A stretch of DNA of 37,029 nt, taken from NCBI GenBank assembly GCA_024695865.1, contig JAILHI010000033.1, positions 1 through 37,029 of the forward strand, read 5' to 3'. Under the pieces are notes generated by a model. It worked only from the letters and a program-made list of their open reading frames with translations, made no database searches and had not been told where the DNA came from. The stretch is from Candidatus Gastranaerophilales bacterium. Its GTDB lineage: Bacteria; Cyanobacteriota; Vampirovibrionia; Gastranaerophilales; Gastranaerophilaceae. A program made the translations under genes and the position numbers. Numbering within the stretch: the stretch's first letter is position 1; each line of letters starts with the position of its first letter. Below are positions 23,899 through 32,010 of the stretch, one piece after another.

Positions 23899-25212
23899 AT
23901 GAAATACAAAAGTTGCAGATTGGCAGAACACGGAATTTATTTTTATCATGACCCGGGCACGCAGCGTATTATTGCGGGGCATTGCTGTAATTCTGACCAT
24001 TTGAATTTTGATGACAGACTTTATTTGTATTTTGATTTGAAAAATGAAAAGTTAGATTGGGATTACATTTTTTCGGAAAAACGAAAATTTAGGGAAAATG
24101 CAAAAAAGGAAATTTATCCCTGCCAGTGCGATGGTTGTTTTGAATTGACGGAAAGAGAATGGGACGATGAGGATTATATTTCTCATTTTACGGCGGGAAA
24201 TATAATAAAATGCAATTCAAGATGTATCTATTGTCCGACAGGCAGAATAGAATCGTGGCATAATCACGAACAGGAAGTTGATATTCGTCCCGTTGTCGAA
24301 GAATTGGAAAGAAAAAATTTACTCAGATATAACGGTTCTCTGCGTTTTGTAGGCGGTGAACCGACCTTGCTTAAAGAATTTGACTGGCTTGTGGATTTGT
24401 TTTCCGCTCATAATGTTCCGGAAATTTATGTTCCGACTTCTGCCATAAGATTGTCAAAATCTCTTTGTAAGGCTCTCGAAAAAATTGAAAGTGCTGCCGT
24501 TGTTGTCAGTATCGATTCAGGCTGCAGGAAAACCTTTGAAAAAGTTAAAGGTACAAAATTTTATGACCTTGTTGCCCAAAATATGCATACCTATTTAAAC
24601 CATTCGAGAAAGAAAAATTTTGTAATACCGAAATTTATCCTTTTGACAAATTACAACGATACAACAAAGGAAATTGACAAATGGTTGTTAAACTGTGTAA
24701 AACAGGGTTATGTTGAGGTGCAGTTTGATGCGGAGCATACGGTATCTTCATCTGAAGAATGTGAAAATAAAAAGTATGTCAAAAGAACCTTAAACATGCT
24801 GAAATATACGGAAAAACAAGCCGAAAAATACGGCATAAAAGTTGTTTCTTTTCTTGCTTTTATGAACAGGGCAAAAAGAATTTTTGAAAATCAGATTGCG
24901 GAACATAAAAACTCTGCAATATATCCCGAAATTGGCAATATGCCGATAGAAGAAATTGAGCAGGCTGTTCAGGACAATAAATTTTCCCCGAACAGAAGAA
25001 TAAAAATCGAATACAAAAGAACTGACAGAGATAAGTATATGAAGTTGTTAAGGCTCGGTTTTGATTTTGATATTACTCTGAACAGATTTGAAAACGATGA
25101 ACTTCTTGATGAAATTTTAAAGACAAGTAATTCGGCAATCAGTTCTAAAGGGCTGATATCACCGATATTAACAGGATTAAGATATAAAAAGGACGATAAA
25201 GATGAAAAATAA
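23899..25212 (+). CDS. Radical SAM protein D (type I with C-terminal extension)
   Basis: At 437 residues this is about 100 longer than its paralogues. The radical SAM cysteines are C105-x3-C109-x2-C112 in IKCNSRCIYC, and the canonical FVGGEPTLLKEF is present. The front domain holds C6, C29, C30, C75, C77 and C80 with NEKLDWDYI...YPCQCDGC. VVVSIDSGCRKTFEKVKGTKF aligns with the other type I proteins. The extra C-terminal part (from about residue 335) has no cysteines and is charged and helical (ISSKGLISPILTGLRYKK near the end), so it may be a partner- or substrate-binding module. No Shine-Dalgarno is seen. The gene overlaps gene E by 11 bases. Confidence 0.85.
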   Translation: MKYKSCRLAEHGIYFYHDPGTQRIIAGHCCNSDHLNFDDRLYLYFDLKNEKLDWDYIFSEKRKFRENAKKEIYPCQCDGCFELTEREWDDEDYISHFTAGNIIKCNSRCIYCPTGRIESWHNHEQEVDIRPVVEELERKNLLRYNGSLRFVGGEPTLLKEFDWLVDLFSAHNVPEIYVPTSAIRLSKSLCKALEKIESAAVVVSIDSGCRKTFEKVKGTKFYDLVAQNMHTYLNHSRKKNFVIPKFILLTNYNDTTKEIDKWLLNCVKQGYVEVQFDAEHTVSSSEECENKKYVKRTLNMLKYTEKQAEKYGIKVVSFLAFMNRAKRIFENQIAEHKNSAIYPEIGNMPIEEIEQAVQDNKFSPNRRIKIEYKRTDRDKYMKLLRLGFDFDITLNRFENDELLDEILKTSNSAISSKGLISPILTGLRYKKDDKDEK

Positions 25213-26203
25213 GGCAATATGTTCATTTCCCTTTGATACGGCGCAAATAAGTATGCAGGGCGAGGTTTTTGTATGTTGTCCGCCCTGGTGTAATAATTAT
25301 TCTTTCGGAAATATTTTTGAGCAGTCGTTTGACGAAATTTGGAACGGCGAAAAGGCAAGAGAGTTCCGCCGTCAGTTTATTGAAAACAATTACAAATATT
25401 GCGATTTGAATTTATGTGTAAAGGAATGTTCAAAAAAGGTTGTTCCGAAGGAAGTTGTTGAAAAACCCGAAACTTTTATTTTTTGTTATGATTCCGTTTG
25501 TAACGTGCAGTGTATTTTCTGTCGTGATTGTCAGCAGAAAAATGATTTGACGTATTTTAACGACAATATGGACAGTATTATTTCAAATATGCTTGAAAAT
25601 ACAAAGAATGTTGTTCTCTCGGGTGTAGGCGAGGCTCTATGCAGCCCTCATTCCAGAAAATTAATCAAAAGAATCTCCGAACTTTTCCCGCAGATTAAGT
25701 TCTCTCTTTTATCAAACGGGATTCTCTGTGACGAAGCAAATCTGTCCGAACTCGGCATTATCGATAAATTGTTATCAATAACGATATCCTTGCATGCAAC
25801 AAAAAAACCGACTTATGAAAAACTTGTTAAAAACGGTGATTTTGACAGAGTTATGGATAATCTGAAGTTTCTTTCAAAACTCAAACAGGATAATAAACTC
25901 GACAAGTTTATTTTAAATTTTGTTGTAACCTCATACAATTATGCGGAAATGGCAGATTATGTCAAAATGGCTGAAAAAATCGGTGCAACGGTCGGATTTC
26001 TGGAACTTCTTTCTCTTGATTCAAATAAAGAAGTTTTTGACGAATTGAATATTATAAACAGGGAAAATCCAAAGTATAACGATTTTGTAAGAAAAATGAA
26101 GAACCCTGTTTTTAAAACGGAAATATGCACAATAAATCAAGATATGTTAAATTTAAAACCGATACCGTTTATAGAAGTTTTAAAAAAGAAATTTTTCAAG
26201 TAA
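25202..26203 (+). CDS. Radical SAM protein E (type II, N-terminal SPASM-like domain)
   Basis: This 333-residue protein places a clear SPASM-type module before the core: CSFPFDTAQISMQGEVFVCC, then YSFGNIFEQSFDEIWNGE and a final Cys group (C67, C72, C76), which in most known enzymes lies at the C-terminus. The radical SAM site is C100-x3-C104-x2-C107 in SVCNVQCIFC. The core motif reads LSGVGEALCSP, and ISLHATKKPTYEKLVKNGDF follows. It starts inside the end of gene D with AAAGGA upstream, implying translational coupling. It is a close paralogue of gene G, with an identical run at SFGNIFEQSFDEIWNGEKA. Confidence 0.87.
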   Translation: MKNKAICSFPFDTAQISMQGEVFVCCPPWCNNYSFGNIFEQSFDEIWNGEKAREFRRQFIENNYKYCDLNLCVKECSKKVVPKEVVEKPETFIFCYDSVCNVQCIFCRDCQQKNDLTYFNDNMDSIISNMLENTKNVVLSGVGEALCSPHSRKLIKRISELFPQIKFSLLSNGILCDEANLSELGIIDKLLSITISLHATKKPTYEKLVKNGDFDRVMDNLKFLSKLKQDNKLDKFILNFVVTSYNYAEMADYVKMAEKIGATVGFLELLSLDSNKEVFDELNIINRENPKYNDFVRKMKNPVFKTEICTINQDMLNLKPIPFIEVLKKKFFK

Positions 26204-26234
26204 AATAAAAATATAGTAAATTTAAGAGGTAATT

Positions 26235-27218
26235 ATGTCATATTTATCCTGTGAATTTGTCGAAAACGGAATGTGTTTTATATACAACGCTGCAGTTCTT
26301 TGCAGTTATTCAATGTGTATGAAATTTGATGCCATAAGAATAATTGATGATTATAAGGGTGAATTGTTTGATTGGGATAAGGTTCGCAACATAAAACAGG
26401 AATATCGTGACAGATTTGCCAAAAATGATATCCCGCCTATTTGTCAGGGTTGTCCGAGTTTGCAGGTAAAAGACTGGCCGGGTGATATGCAGTTAAAATA
26501 CATACTGATTAATCACTGGGAAAATTGCCAGTTAGATTGTATTTACTGCCATACCCACGAAAGAAAAAAAGAATTAAACAAAATGAAACCGTGGAAAATA
26601 CTTCCCGTTTTGAAAGATGCACTTAAAAATAATATGCTCAGTTACGAAGGCAACGTTAATATCACGGGCGGCGAGCCTACAATTTTAAAAGAATTTCCCG
26701 ATTTAATGAAGTTCTTCCTTGAAAAAACAAACATTTTCATAATGATTAATACGGCTGCCGTGGATTATTCAAAATGGATAAGAAAGGCGATTGAACTGCG
26801 CCGTGCCGCTCCGACAATTTCTCTTGATGCAGGTACAAGAGAAACTTATAAAAAGATTAAAAATGTAGATTGCTTCAAAAAAGTTGTTGATAACATTAAA
26901 AAATACAAAAAAGGATTAGACCCTGTCAGAAACAGCCTGATAGGTATGAAATATATTTTTATCCCAGGTTATAACGATAATTTGGAAGAAGTAAAAGCAT
27001 GGCTTAAACTCGTTGATGATTTGGGTATGACAAATCTTCAACTTGAACTTGAACACCATTGGTACGAAAAGAACAAATATTTGCCCGAAAACGTTAAGGA
27101 ATATATTGATTTGGTTGTTCAGTATGCTCATGAACATAAATGTAATTTATCATACAGAGAAATTTTAACAACATGCGGTTATACCGAAGTTATCAGGTAT
27201 ATTGACAATGGCAGATAA
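26235..27218 (+). CDS. Radical SAM protein F (type I, N-terminal Cys domain)
   Basis: This 327-residue paralogue has C98-x3-C102-x2-C105 in ENCQLDCIYC and the canonical ITGGEPTILKEF. The front domain carries C6, C14, C23, C28, C70 and C73, with YKGELFDWDKV...DIPPICQGC. TISLDAGTRETYKKIKNVDCF and MKYIFIPGYNDNLEEVKAWL are shared with genes A-D. AGAGGT precedes the ATG, and the gap after gene E is 31 bases. The protein stops before any extension like that in gene D. Its end overlaps gene G by 11 bases, the same arrangement as the D-E junction. Confidence 0.85.
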   Translation: MSYLSCEFVENGMCFIYNAAVLCSYSMCMKFDAIRIIDDYKGELFDWDKVRNIKQEYRDRFAKNDIPPICQGCPSLQVKDWPGDMQLKYILINHWENCQLDCIYCHTHERKKELNKMKPWKILPVLKDALKNNMLSYEGNVNITGGEPTILKEFPDLMKFFLEKTNIFIMINTAAVDYSKWIRKAIELRRAAPTISLDAGTRETYKKIKNVDCFKKVVDNIKKYKKGLDPVRNSLIGMKYIFIPGYNDNLEEVKAWLKLVDDLGMTNLQLELEHHWYEKNKYLPENVKEYIDLVVQYAHEHKCNLSYREILTTCGYTEVIRYIDNGR

Positions 27219-28251
27219 GCATATTTATTGCCCTAATCCGTATATTTTGGCGGAATTAATGCCGTATGGGCATGTATATCCGTGCAGTTGCGGCTGGATT
27301 AAAGGATATTCCTTCGGAAATATTTTTGAACAATCGTTTGATGAAATATGGAACGGCGAGAAAGCACAAGAGTTTAGACAGAAACTATATGACAATGATT
27401 TTTCTCTTTGCCCGGGCTGTCAAAATCTTGAAATTCTTGAAGAAATACACGACGGGCAGCCGAAACTCATATCAGAACCGCCCGAGAGGGTTTTGCTCGG
27501 ATTAGATGAGTTCTGTGATGTAAAATGTGTTTTCTGCCGAGGGGAAAATTATAAAATTAATACAAATTTAATTCCAAAGGATAAAGAAGATAAACTTCTT
27601 GATATTTTAACTCCGTGGCTGGAACACGCCAAATATGTAAAAACAAATGCCGTGGGGGAAGTCTTTGCAAGCAAAATTTCAAGAGATTTAATCAGACAGA
27701 TTGCGGATAAATTCCCGCATATTAAATTTGAAATTATTACAAACGGTATTCACTGCACGAAAGAAAATCTTGAAAAACTGAAGATTTCCGACAAAATTTC
27801 GATGATGACGGTGTCTTTGCATGCAATTAAAGAAAAAACATACAACAAACTTGTAAAAGGCGGTAATTACAGACAGGTGTTGAAAAATCTGGAATATTTA
27901 TCAGAGTTAAAGAAGCAGGACAAAATTGAACGTCTCGAGCTGCATTTTACCGTTACAAGCATAAATTACAAAGAAATACCCGAAATGATTGAATATACCC
28001 GTAAAATCGGTGCAAAGATAAGACTTTTGGGGCTTGATTGTTCAAGAGATTTGGAAACCTTGTATAACGCAATCAACATTCAGGACAAAAATCACCCGCA
28101 ATACAACAATCTCGTTAAAATGGCTCATTCAAAAGAGTTTCTGACAGGAAAAGATGTTGTAATTCAGGGGCATGAATATTTTTCGGGGCTTGAACCGATA
28201 CCTTTTGCGGAAAGCCTGAAAAATAAAATTAAAAACTTGATGAAACGATAA
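27208..28251 (+). CDS. Radical SAM protein G (type II, N-terminal SPASM-like domain)
   Basis: The start chosen is the ATG at 27208 (MADKHIYCPNPY); a TTG two codons earlier is the only alternative. The SPASM-like front contains C8, C26, C28, C68 and C71, including YSFGNIFEQSFDEIWNGEKA. The radical SAM cysteines are C103-x3-C107-x2-C110 in EFCDVKCVFC, and the glycine motif is altered to TNAVGEVFASK. TVSLHAIKEKTYNKLVKGGNY matches gene E. It overlaps gene F by 11 bases and is the last gene of the plus-strand unit, with nadK reading on from 28273 under its own promoter. The substrate is unknown. Confidence 0.87.
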   Translation: MADKHIYCPNPYILAELMPYGHVYPCSCGWIKGYSFGNIFEQSFDEIWNGEKAQEFRQKLYDNDFSLCPGCQNLEILEEIHDGQPKLISEPPERVLLGLDEFCDVKCVFCRGENYKINTNLIPKDKEDKLLDILTPWLEHAKYVKTNAVGEVFASKISRDLIRQIADKFPHIKFEIITNGIHCTKENLEKLKISDKISMMTVSLHAIKEKTYNKLVKGGNYRQVLKNLEYLSELKKQDKIERLELHFTVTSINYKEIPEMIEYTRKIGAKIRLLGLDCSRDLETLYNAINIQDKNHPQYNNLVKMAHSKEFLTGKDVVIQGHEYFSGLEPIPFAESLKNKIKNLMKR

Positions 28252-28265
28252 AGTTATATTATTAT
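28237..28265 (+). promoter_or_regulatory. Predicted nadK promoter
   Basis: TTGATG and TATTAT are spaced by 17 bases, overlapping the end of gene G. The -10 ends seven bases before the nadK ATG, which lacks a Shine-Dalgarno. Confidence 0.5.
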
Positions 28266-28272
28266 CAATGCT

Positions 28273-29109
28273 ATGAAAAAATTTTCTGCAAATCATGAAT
28301 TTTCACTTGATAAAATCGGTGTGATTTATAACACAAAATCACCTGATTCGCATAGTACGGTTGAGAAAATAGAAAAGGCTCTTGCCGATAAAAATTTAAA
28401 CTACGTTGTTACAACATCGGATAATATGGATAATTCCGTAACTTTGGCAATTGTTGCGGGCGGGGACGGAACTTTGCTTCGTGCTGCAAGATATTATGCT
28501 CGGTTTGCAACACCCGTTTTCGGTATAAATTTGGGCAGGTTGGGCTTTTTGGCACAGGTTTCGCCTGATAATATCGAAGAAGCAATACAAAAAATAACCG
28601 ATAAAGATGTTTACTGCGATGAAAGAATTATGTTGTCTGCAAACCCCGGCAGACTGACGGCTCTGAACGATATTGTTATTAAAAACGAAAACTTTTCAAG
28701 AACGGCAAGGCTTTTTATTTCCATAAACGGCGAACCCGTCTGTAATTATCTGGCTGACGGGTTGATTATTTCAACTCCGACAGGCTCAACCGCTTACAAT
28801 ATTTCGGCAGGCGGCCCTATCCTTGTTCCGAGGCTCAATGCGGTAATTATCGTTCCTATTTGCGCACATTCGCTCAATGCAAGACCTCTTGTAATTCCGT
28901 CTAATGAAAAAATAGAGATAACCTCTGCCGATAATACAAAGAAATTAAAGGTTTCAGCTGACGGTCAAAACACTTATGCCGTACCCGAAAATACGGTTAT
29001 TTCGATTAAAAAGCATAAAAACAGGGCAATCTTGATGCACCTCGGAAATCAGAGTTTTTACTCGGTTTTAAAGCAGAAACTCAATTGGGGAATAAATAAT
29101 AATAAATAG
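28273..29109 (+). CDS. nadK: NAD kinase
   Basis: NAD kinase phosphorylates NAD+ with ATP or polyphosphate to make NADP+, the only route to NADP in most bacteria. The GGDGT motif in VAGGDGTLLRAARYY, the INLGRLGFLAQV strand and the NAD-binding DGLIISTPTGSTAYNISAGGPI are all intact. The 278-residue length is standard. No Shine-Dalgarno is visible, and a -10-like hexamer lies seven bases before the ATG. It follows gene G closely (21 bases) but is probably an independent housekeeping gene. The 126 bases after its stop hold the promoter of the next gene and nothing else that I recognise. Confidence 0.96.
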   Translation: MKKFSANHEFSLDKIGVIYNTKSPDSHSTVEKIEKALADKNLNYVVTTSDNMDNSVTLAIVAGGDGTLLRAARYYARFATPVFGINLGRLGFLAQVSPDNIEEAIQKITDKDVYCDERIMLSANPGRLTALNDIVIKNENFSRTARLFISINGEPVCNYLADGLIISTPTGSTAYNISAGGPILVPRLNAVIIVPICAHSLNARPLVIPSNEKIEITSADNTKKLKVSADGQNTYAVPENTVISIKKHKNRAILMHLGNQSFYSVLKQKLNWGINNNK

Positions 29110-29186
29110 GGAATATCAAAACAATACCTTGTTGGACTCTGCATCAGTTTTTAAATATTTACTACTCCTTGTTTTAAAAAGAAAAC

Positions 29187-29215
29187 TTGCATAATTTTTC
29201 GTAAATTGATATACT
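29187..29215 (+). promoter_or_regulatory. Predicted promoter of the Tat/U32-like gene
   Basis: TTGCAT and TATACT are spaced by exactly 17 bases. The -10 ends 20 bases before the ATG at 29236, leaving room for the AAGGGA Shine-Dalgarno. Confidence 0.55.
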
Positions 29216-29235
29216 TTTTAAATAAGGGATTGTAT

Positions 29236-30390
29236 ATGAAAAGAAGAGAGTTAATCAAGCTGGGATTATTGTCAGCAGGCATCGGGCTGACATCAGATTT
29301 TGCGTTGGGGGCATCAGACAGTAAAATTGATACTTCGTTAAAGGTTAGTGACAAAAATATTGTTTCCGTACCTATGCCTTTTGATTATGGCCTGCTTGAT
29401 GAGATTTGCGATATGAACGAAAAATTAAAAAAGTCAGAAATCAAAACTCTCTACGGTAATATGCCCGTTCCCGTCACAAAAGTTTTTCACGAACAATTTC
29501 AGTCGGAAAAAGGCTTTAGTGAGAATGTTCACAATTATAATGACTTTGCAAAATACGTAACTTATGCACAGGATAAGGGCTTACATTTTGTTTACGTACT
29601 TAATTCACCCAAACCTTTTTCGGAAGAAACCTATAAAAAGTATAAAAGACCTCTGAAAAAACTTTTATCATTTTTGCGGGATATAGGCGTAACAGAAGTT
29701 AAAGCGGCAAATTCTCAGATTATGGAAATCCTTTCGGAAGAAACGGATTTTGATTTGAGCGCTTCAACTTCTTTTGAATATCACAATATTGCACAATATC
29801 AAAATCTTATAAAAGCTTATCCGAGAATTAAAGCTATAAACGTTTCGATAGATGACAACAGAAATTTTGTTTTTCTGAAAAATTTAAAAAGAGTATTTCC
29901 TGACAAAAAAATTGAAATAATGCTCAACGAAAGATGTCTGCACGGTTGTCCCGCAAGAATTTCTCACGCCGCATCAAATTATAAAATATGGAATTGCTGG
30001 AAATATGCCGAAGAACAACTCGGAAAAGTTGAATGGTTTTTGATGACCAATGTAATATACCCGTGGTCGCTTGATGCCTACCACAAAATCGGAATTAATC
30101 ATTTTAAAATCTTCGGTTCAAGATACAACATTAAAAACTCGGATTCTTTCAGAGTGTATCTGAGTTGTATTGAAAACGGCACAGACGGTATGACTGCCGA
30201 TGACCTGTTTAACGGCATATATCAGACACATTTCCGTTTTGACAAAAACCCTCCTTTATCGGATATAATAAAATATTTGCCCGATATCAGACATTTTGAG
30301 AAATACGGCGATAAATGCACGAATATTTGTGGTATTGACTGCAAATACTGCCTTAAAAATGCAGACAAAATAAAAGAACTGCTTGTATAA
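29236..30390 (+). CDS. Tat-signal protein, U32 (PrtC/UbiV-like) Fe-S family
   Basis: The start at 29236 is chosen for its AAGGGA Shine-Dalgarno; a frame ten codons longer has none. The N-terminus MKRRELIKLGLLSAGIGLTS is a twin-arginine signal. The rest resembles a U32-type barrel: a mid-protein NERCLHGCPARISHAA with C234, C238 and later C254, and a C-terminal CTNICGIDCKYC with C361, C365, C369 and C372. U32 members such as UbiV, TrhP and PrtC bind [4Fe-4S] clusters through four cysteines. An Fe-S protein folded in the cytoplasm before export explains the Tat signal. The family call is by pattern memory, so moderate confidence; the function is unknown. Confidence 0.6.
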   Translation: MKRRELIKLGLLSAGIGLTSDFALGASDSKIDTSLKVSDKNIVSVPMPFDYGLLDEICDMNEKLKKSEIKTLYGNMPVPVTKVFHEQFQSEKGFSENVHNYNDFAKYVTYAQDKGLHFVYVLNSPKPFSEETYKKYKRPLKKLLSFLRDIGVTEVKAANSQIMEILSEETDFDLSASTSFEYHNIAQYQNLIKAYPRIKAINVSIDDNRNFVFLKNLKRVFPDKKIEIMLNERCLHGCPARISHAASNYKIWNCWKYAEEQLGKVEWFLMTNVIYPWSLDAYHKIGINHFKIFGSRYNIKNSDSFRVYLSCIENGTDGMTADDLFNGIYQTHFRFDKNPPLSDIIKYLPDIRHFEKYGDKCTNICGIDCKYCLKNADKIKELLV

Positions 30391-30565
30391 AATGAAATAT
30401 TTATTATTTTGACTATACCTGCCCATTCCTGAGCATTTTTAACAAGCTCAGCCAAAATATAATTCCGTTTCTTATCAAGATAACAATGAAAATTTCAATA
30501 CCGATCACAAAGTCATTTCTAAAATCTTCTGACAATCAGCCAATTAAAAAATCTGAAAATTATAG

Positions 30566-30571
30566 TATAAT
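30566..30571 (+). promoter_or_regulatory. -10 hexamer just before the oligopeptide ATPase gene
   Basis: A consensus TATAAT ends six bases before the ATG at 30578, and there is no Shine-Dalgarno. The -35 is weak (ATTAAA at 17-base spacing). The rest of the 30391-30565 gap is non-coding as far as I can see, apart from a possible coding relic on the minus strand. Confidence 0.5.
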
Positions 30572-30577
30572 CTTGAT

Positions 30578-31537
30578 ATGGAGACTTTACTTGAAATAAA
30601 AAACCTTGAAATGAAATATGCCGTAAAATCAGCATTTTCGGGTGCTGCAAGAGGCTATGTCAATGCCGTCAATAACGTTTCTTTTGAAATAAAAAAAGGT
30701 GAAATATTGGGGCTTGTCGGAGAATCGGGCTGCGGAAAATCTACACTCGGAAGATGTCTGCTTGCTCTTGAAAAAGGCTTTTCGGGCGAAATTCTTTTTC
30801 AAGGCGAAAATATTTTGAATATCCAAAATTCAAAAGATTTCAGAAAATCAGCCCAAATGATTTTTCAAAACCCTTATGCAAGTTTAAATCCCAGAATGAA
30901 AATTTATGACATTTTAAAAGAGCCGCTTTTAATTCATGGTATAAAAGACAAAAACCTCATTAATCAAAGAATATCGGAAGTATGCGAACTGACGGGCATT
31001 GATAAAGATTCTCTTGACTATTATCCTCATGAATTTTCGGGCGGACAAAGGCAAAGAATCTCCATTGCTTCCGCAATTATTTTAAAGCCCGAATTTATCG
31101 TTGCGGACGAGCCTGTCAGTGCTTTAGATGTAAGTATAAGAGCGCAAATAATTAATCTTCTGAAAGAATTGCAGGAAAAACTTGATTTAACGATTTTGTT
31201 TATTTCTCACGATTTGAGCGTTGTAAGGTATATAAGCGACAGAACTGCCGTTATGTATCTCGGGGAAATAGTTGAATTTGCGGATAATGAAGAACTGTTT
31301 CAAAATCCCAAACACCCATACACCGAGATTTTGTTAAGTTCTGTTCCGAAAATTAATCGTGAACAAAAAGAAAAAATGATTATCAGCGGGGATATACCGT
31401 CGCCCAGAAATCTTCCCGAGGGCTGTAAATTTCACACAAGATGCGGTCGAGTTTTTGACAGGTGCAAAAAAGAAAATCCGAAATTTTTGCAAATTTCGGA
31501 CAATCATTTTGTAAAATGCAATTTGTATGAAGCCTAA
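30578..31537 (+). CDS. Oligopeptide/dipeptide ABC transporter ATP-binding protein
   Basis: This is the OppF/DppF-type ATPase subunit. Walker A is GLVGESGCGKSTLGR, the ABC signature is FSGGQRQRISIASA, Walker B is FIVADEPVSALD, and the H-loop lies in LFISHDLSVVRY. The C-terminal oligopeptide-transport extension is present, with HPYTEILLSSVPKI, GDIPSPRNLPEGC and HTRCGRVFDRC. At 319 residues the length is typical. No OppD-type partner ATPase or permease is adjacent; the substrate-binding lipoprotein at 666 could belong to the same transporter, but nothing here proves it. Its stop codon abuts that of rsfS, with no terminator between. It appears to lack a leader. Confidence 0.92.
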   Translation: METLLEIKNLEMKYAVKSAFSGAARGYVNAVNNVSFEIKKGEILGLVGESGCGKSTLGRCLLALEKGFSGEILFQGENILNIQNSKDFRKSAQMIFQNPYASLNPRMKIYDILKEPLLIHGIKDKNLINQRISEVCELTGIDKDSLDYYPHEFSGGQRQRISIASAIILKPEFIVADEPVSALDVSIRAQIINLLKELQEKLDLTILFISHDLSVVRYISDRTAVMYLGEIVEFADNEELFQNPKHPYTEILLSSVPKINREQKEKMIISGDIPSPRNLPEGCKFHTRCGRVFDRCKKENPKFLQISDNHFVKCNLYEA

Positions 31538-31939
31538 TTATGCTTCTGTTTTGTATTCGGAAAATTCCTGTGCGGTTTTTTCCCACTCATCTCTCTTGAT
31601 TACAAGGGCATGATTCCAGAATTTTTCAATAGCATAGGTTTCACGTTCTTCCTTGTGTAAAACATGTACGATAACATCACCGTAATCCAGTAAATTCCAG
31701 CGGTTTTTAAGGTCGTTTTCTTCACCTATCGGGATTCTTTCAAACCATTTTTTTATTCTGTCTCTGACGTATTCCGTGAGGGCTTTTACCTGTGTCGGAG
31801 TATCTGCCGAACAAATTACAAAATAATCCGCAAGCACCGAAACCTGTGAAATATTTAAAATAGTAATATCTTTGCCTAATTTGTCGTCTAATACGCTTGC
31901 TATGGCGCATGCCGTTTTGTATGATGGAATTTCCTGCAT
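31538..31939 (-). CDS. rsfS: Ribosome silencing factor RsfS
   Basis: RsfS binds ribosomal protein L14 on the large subunit and blocks 30S joining, lowering translation in nutrient-poor conditions. The DUF143/Iojap signature is complete: VSVLADYFVICSADTPTQVKAL, RWNLLDYGDVIVHV and ETYAIEKFW. Length of 133 residues is slightly longer than the typical 105-120. AAAGGA precedes the ATG, and an extended -10 (TGATACAAT on the minus strand, 31970-31978) lies upstream. The neighbour on the other side is divergent, so the gene is probably monocistronic rather than in the usual nadD-rsfS unit. Confidence 0.95.
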   Translation of the reverse strand: MQEIPSYKTACAIASVLDDKLGKDITILNISQVSVLADYFVICSADTPTQVKALTEYVRDRIKKWFERIPIGEENDLKNRWNLLDYGDVIVHVLHKEERETYAIEKFWNHALVIKRDEWEKTAQEFSEYKTEA

Positions 31940-31969
31940 AAAGTATCCTTTTTTATTAATTACAAAATA

Positions 31970-31978
31970 ATTGTATCA
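31970..31978 (-). promoter_or_regulatory. Extended -10 of rsfS
   Basis: TGATACAAT on the minus strand fits TGnTAnnnT and lies 30 bases before the rsfS start. The same nine-mer occurs upstream of dnaE at 33215-33223. Confidence 0.55.
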
Positions 31979-32010
31979 TAAAATCAGGTATTTGTTTGTG
32001 AACAATGTAT

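Noticed and set aside
23825-26234. A RiPP precursor peptide gene within the radical SAM cluster.
   Set aside because: The only gaps are 74 and 31 bases, filled with promoter sequence and a Shine-Dalgarno; no small frame with a leader and core peptide is seen.
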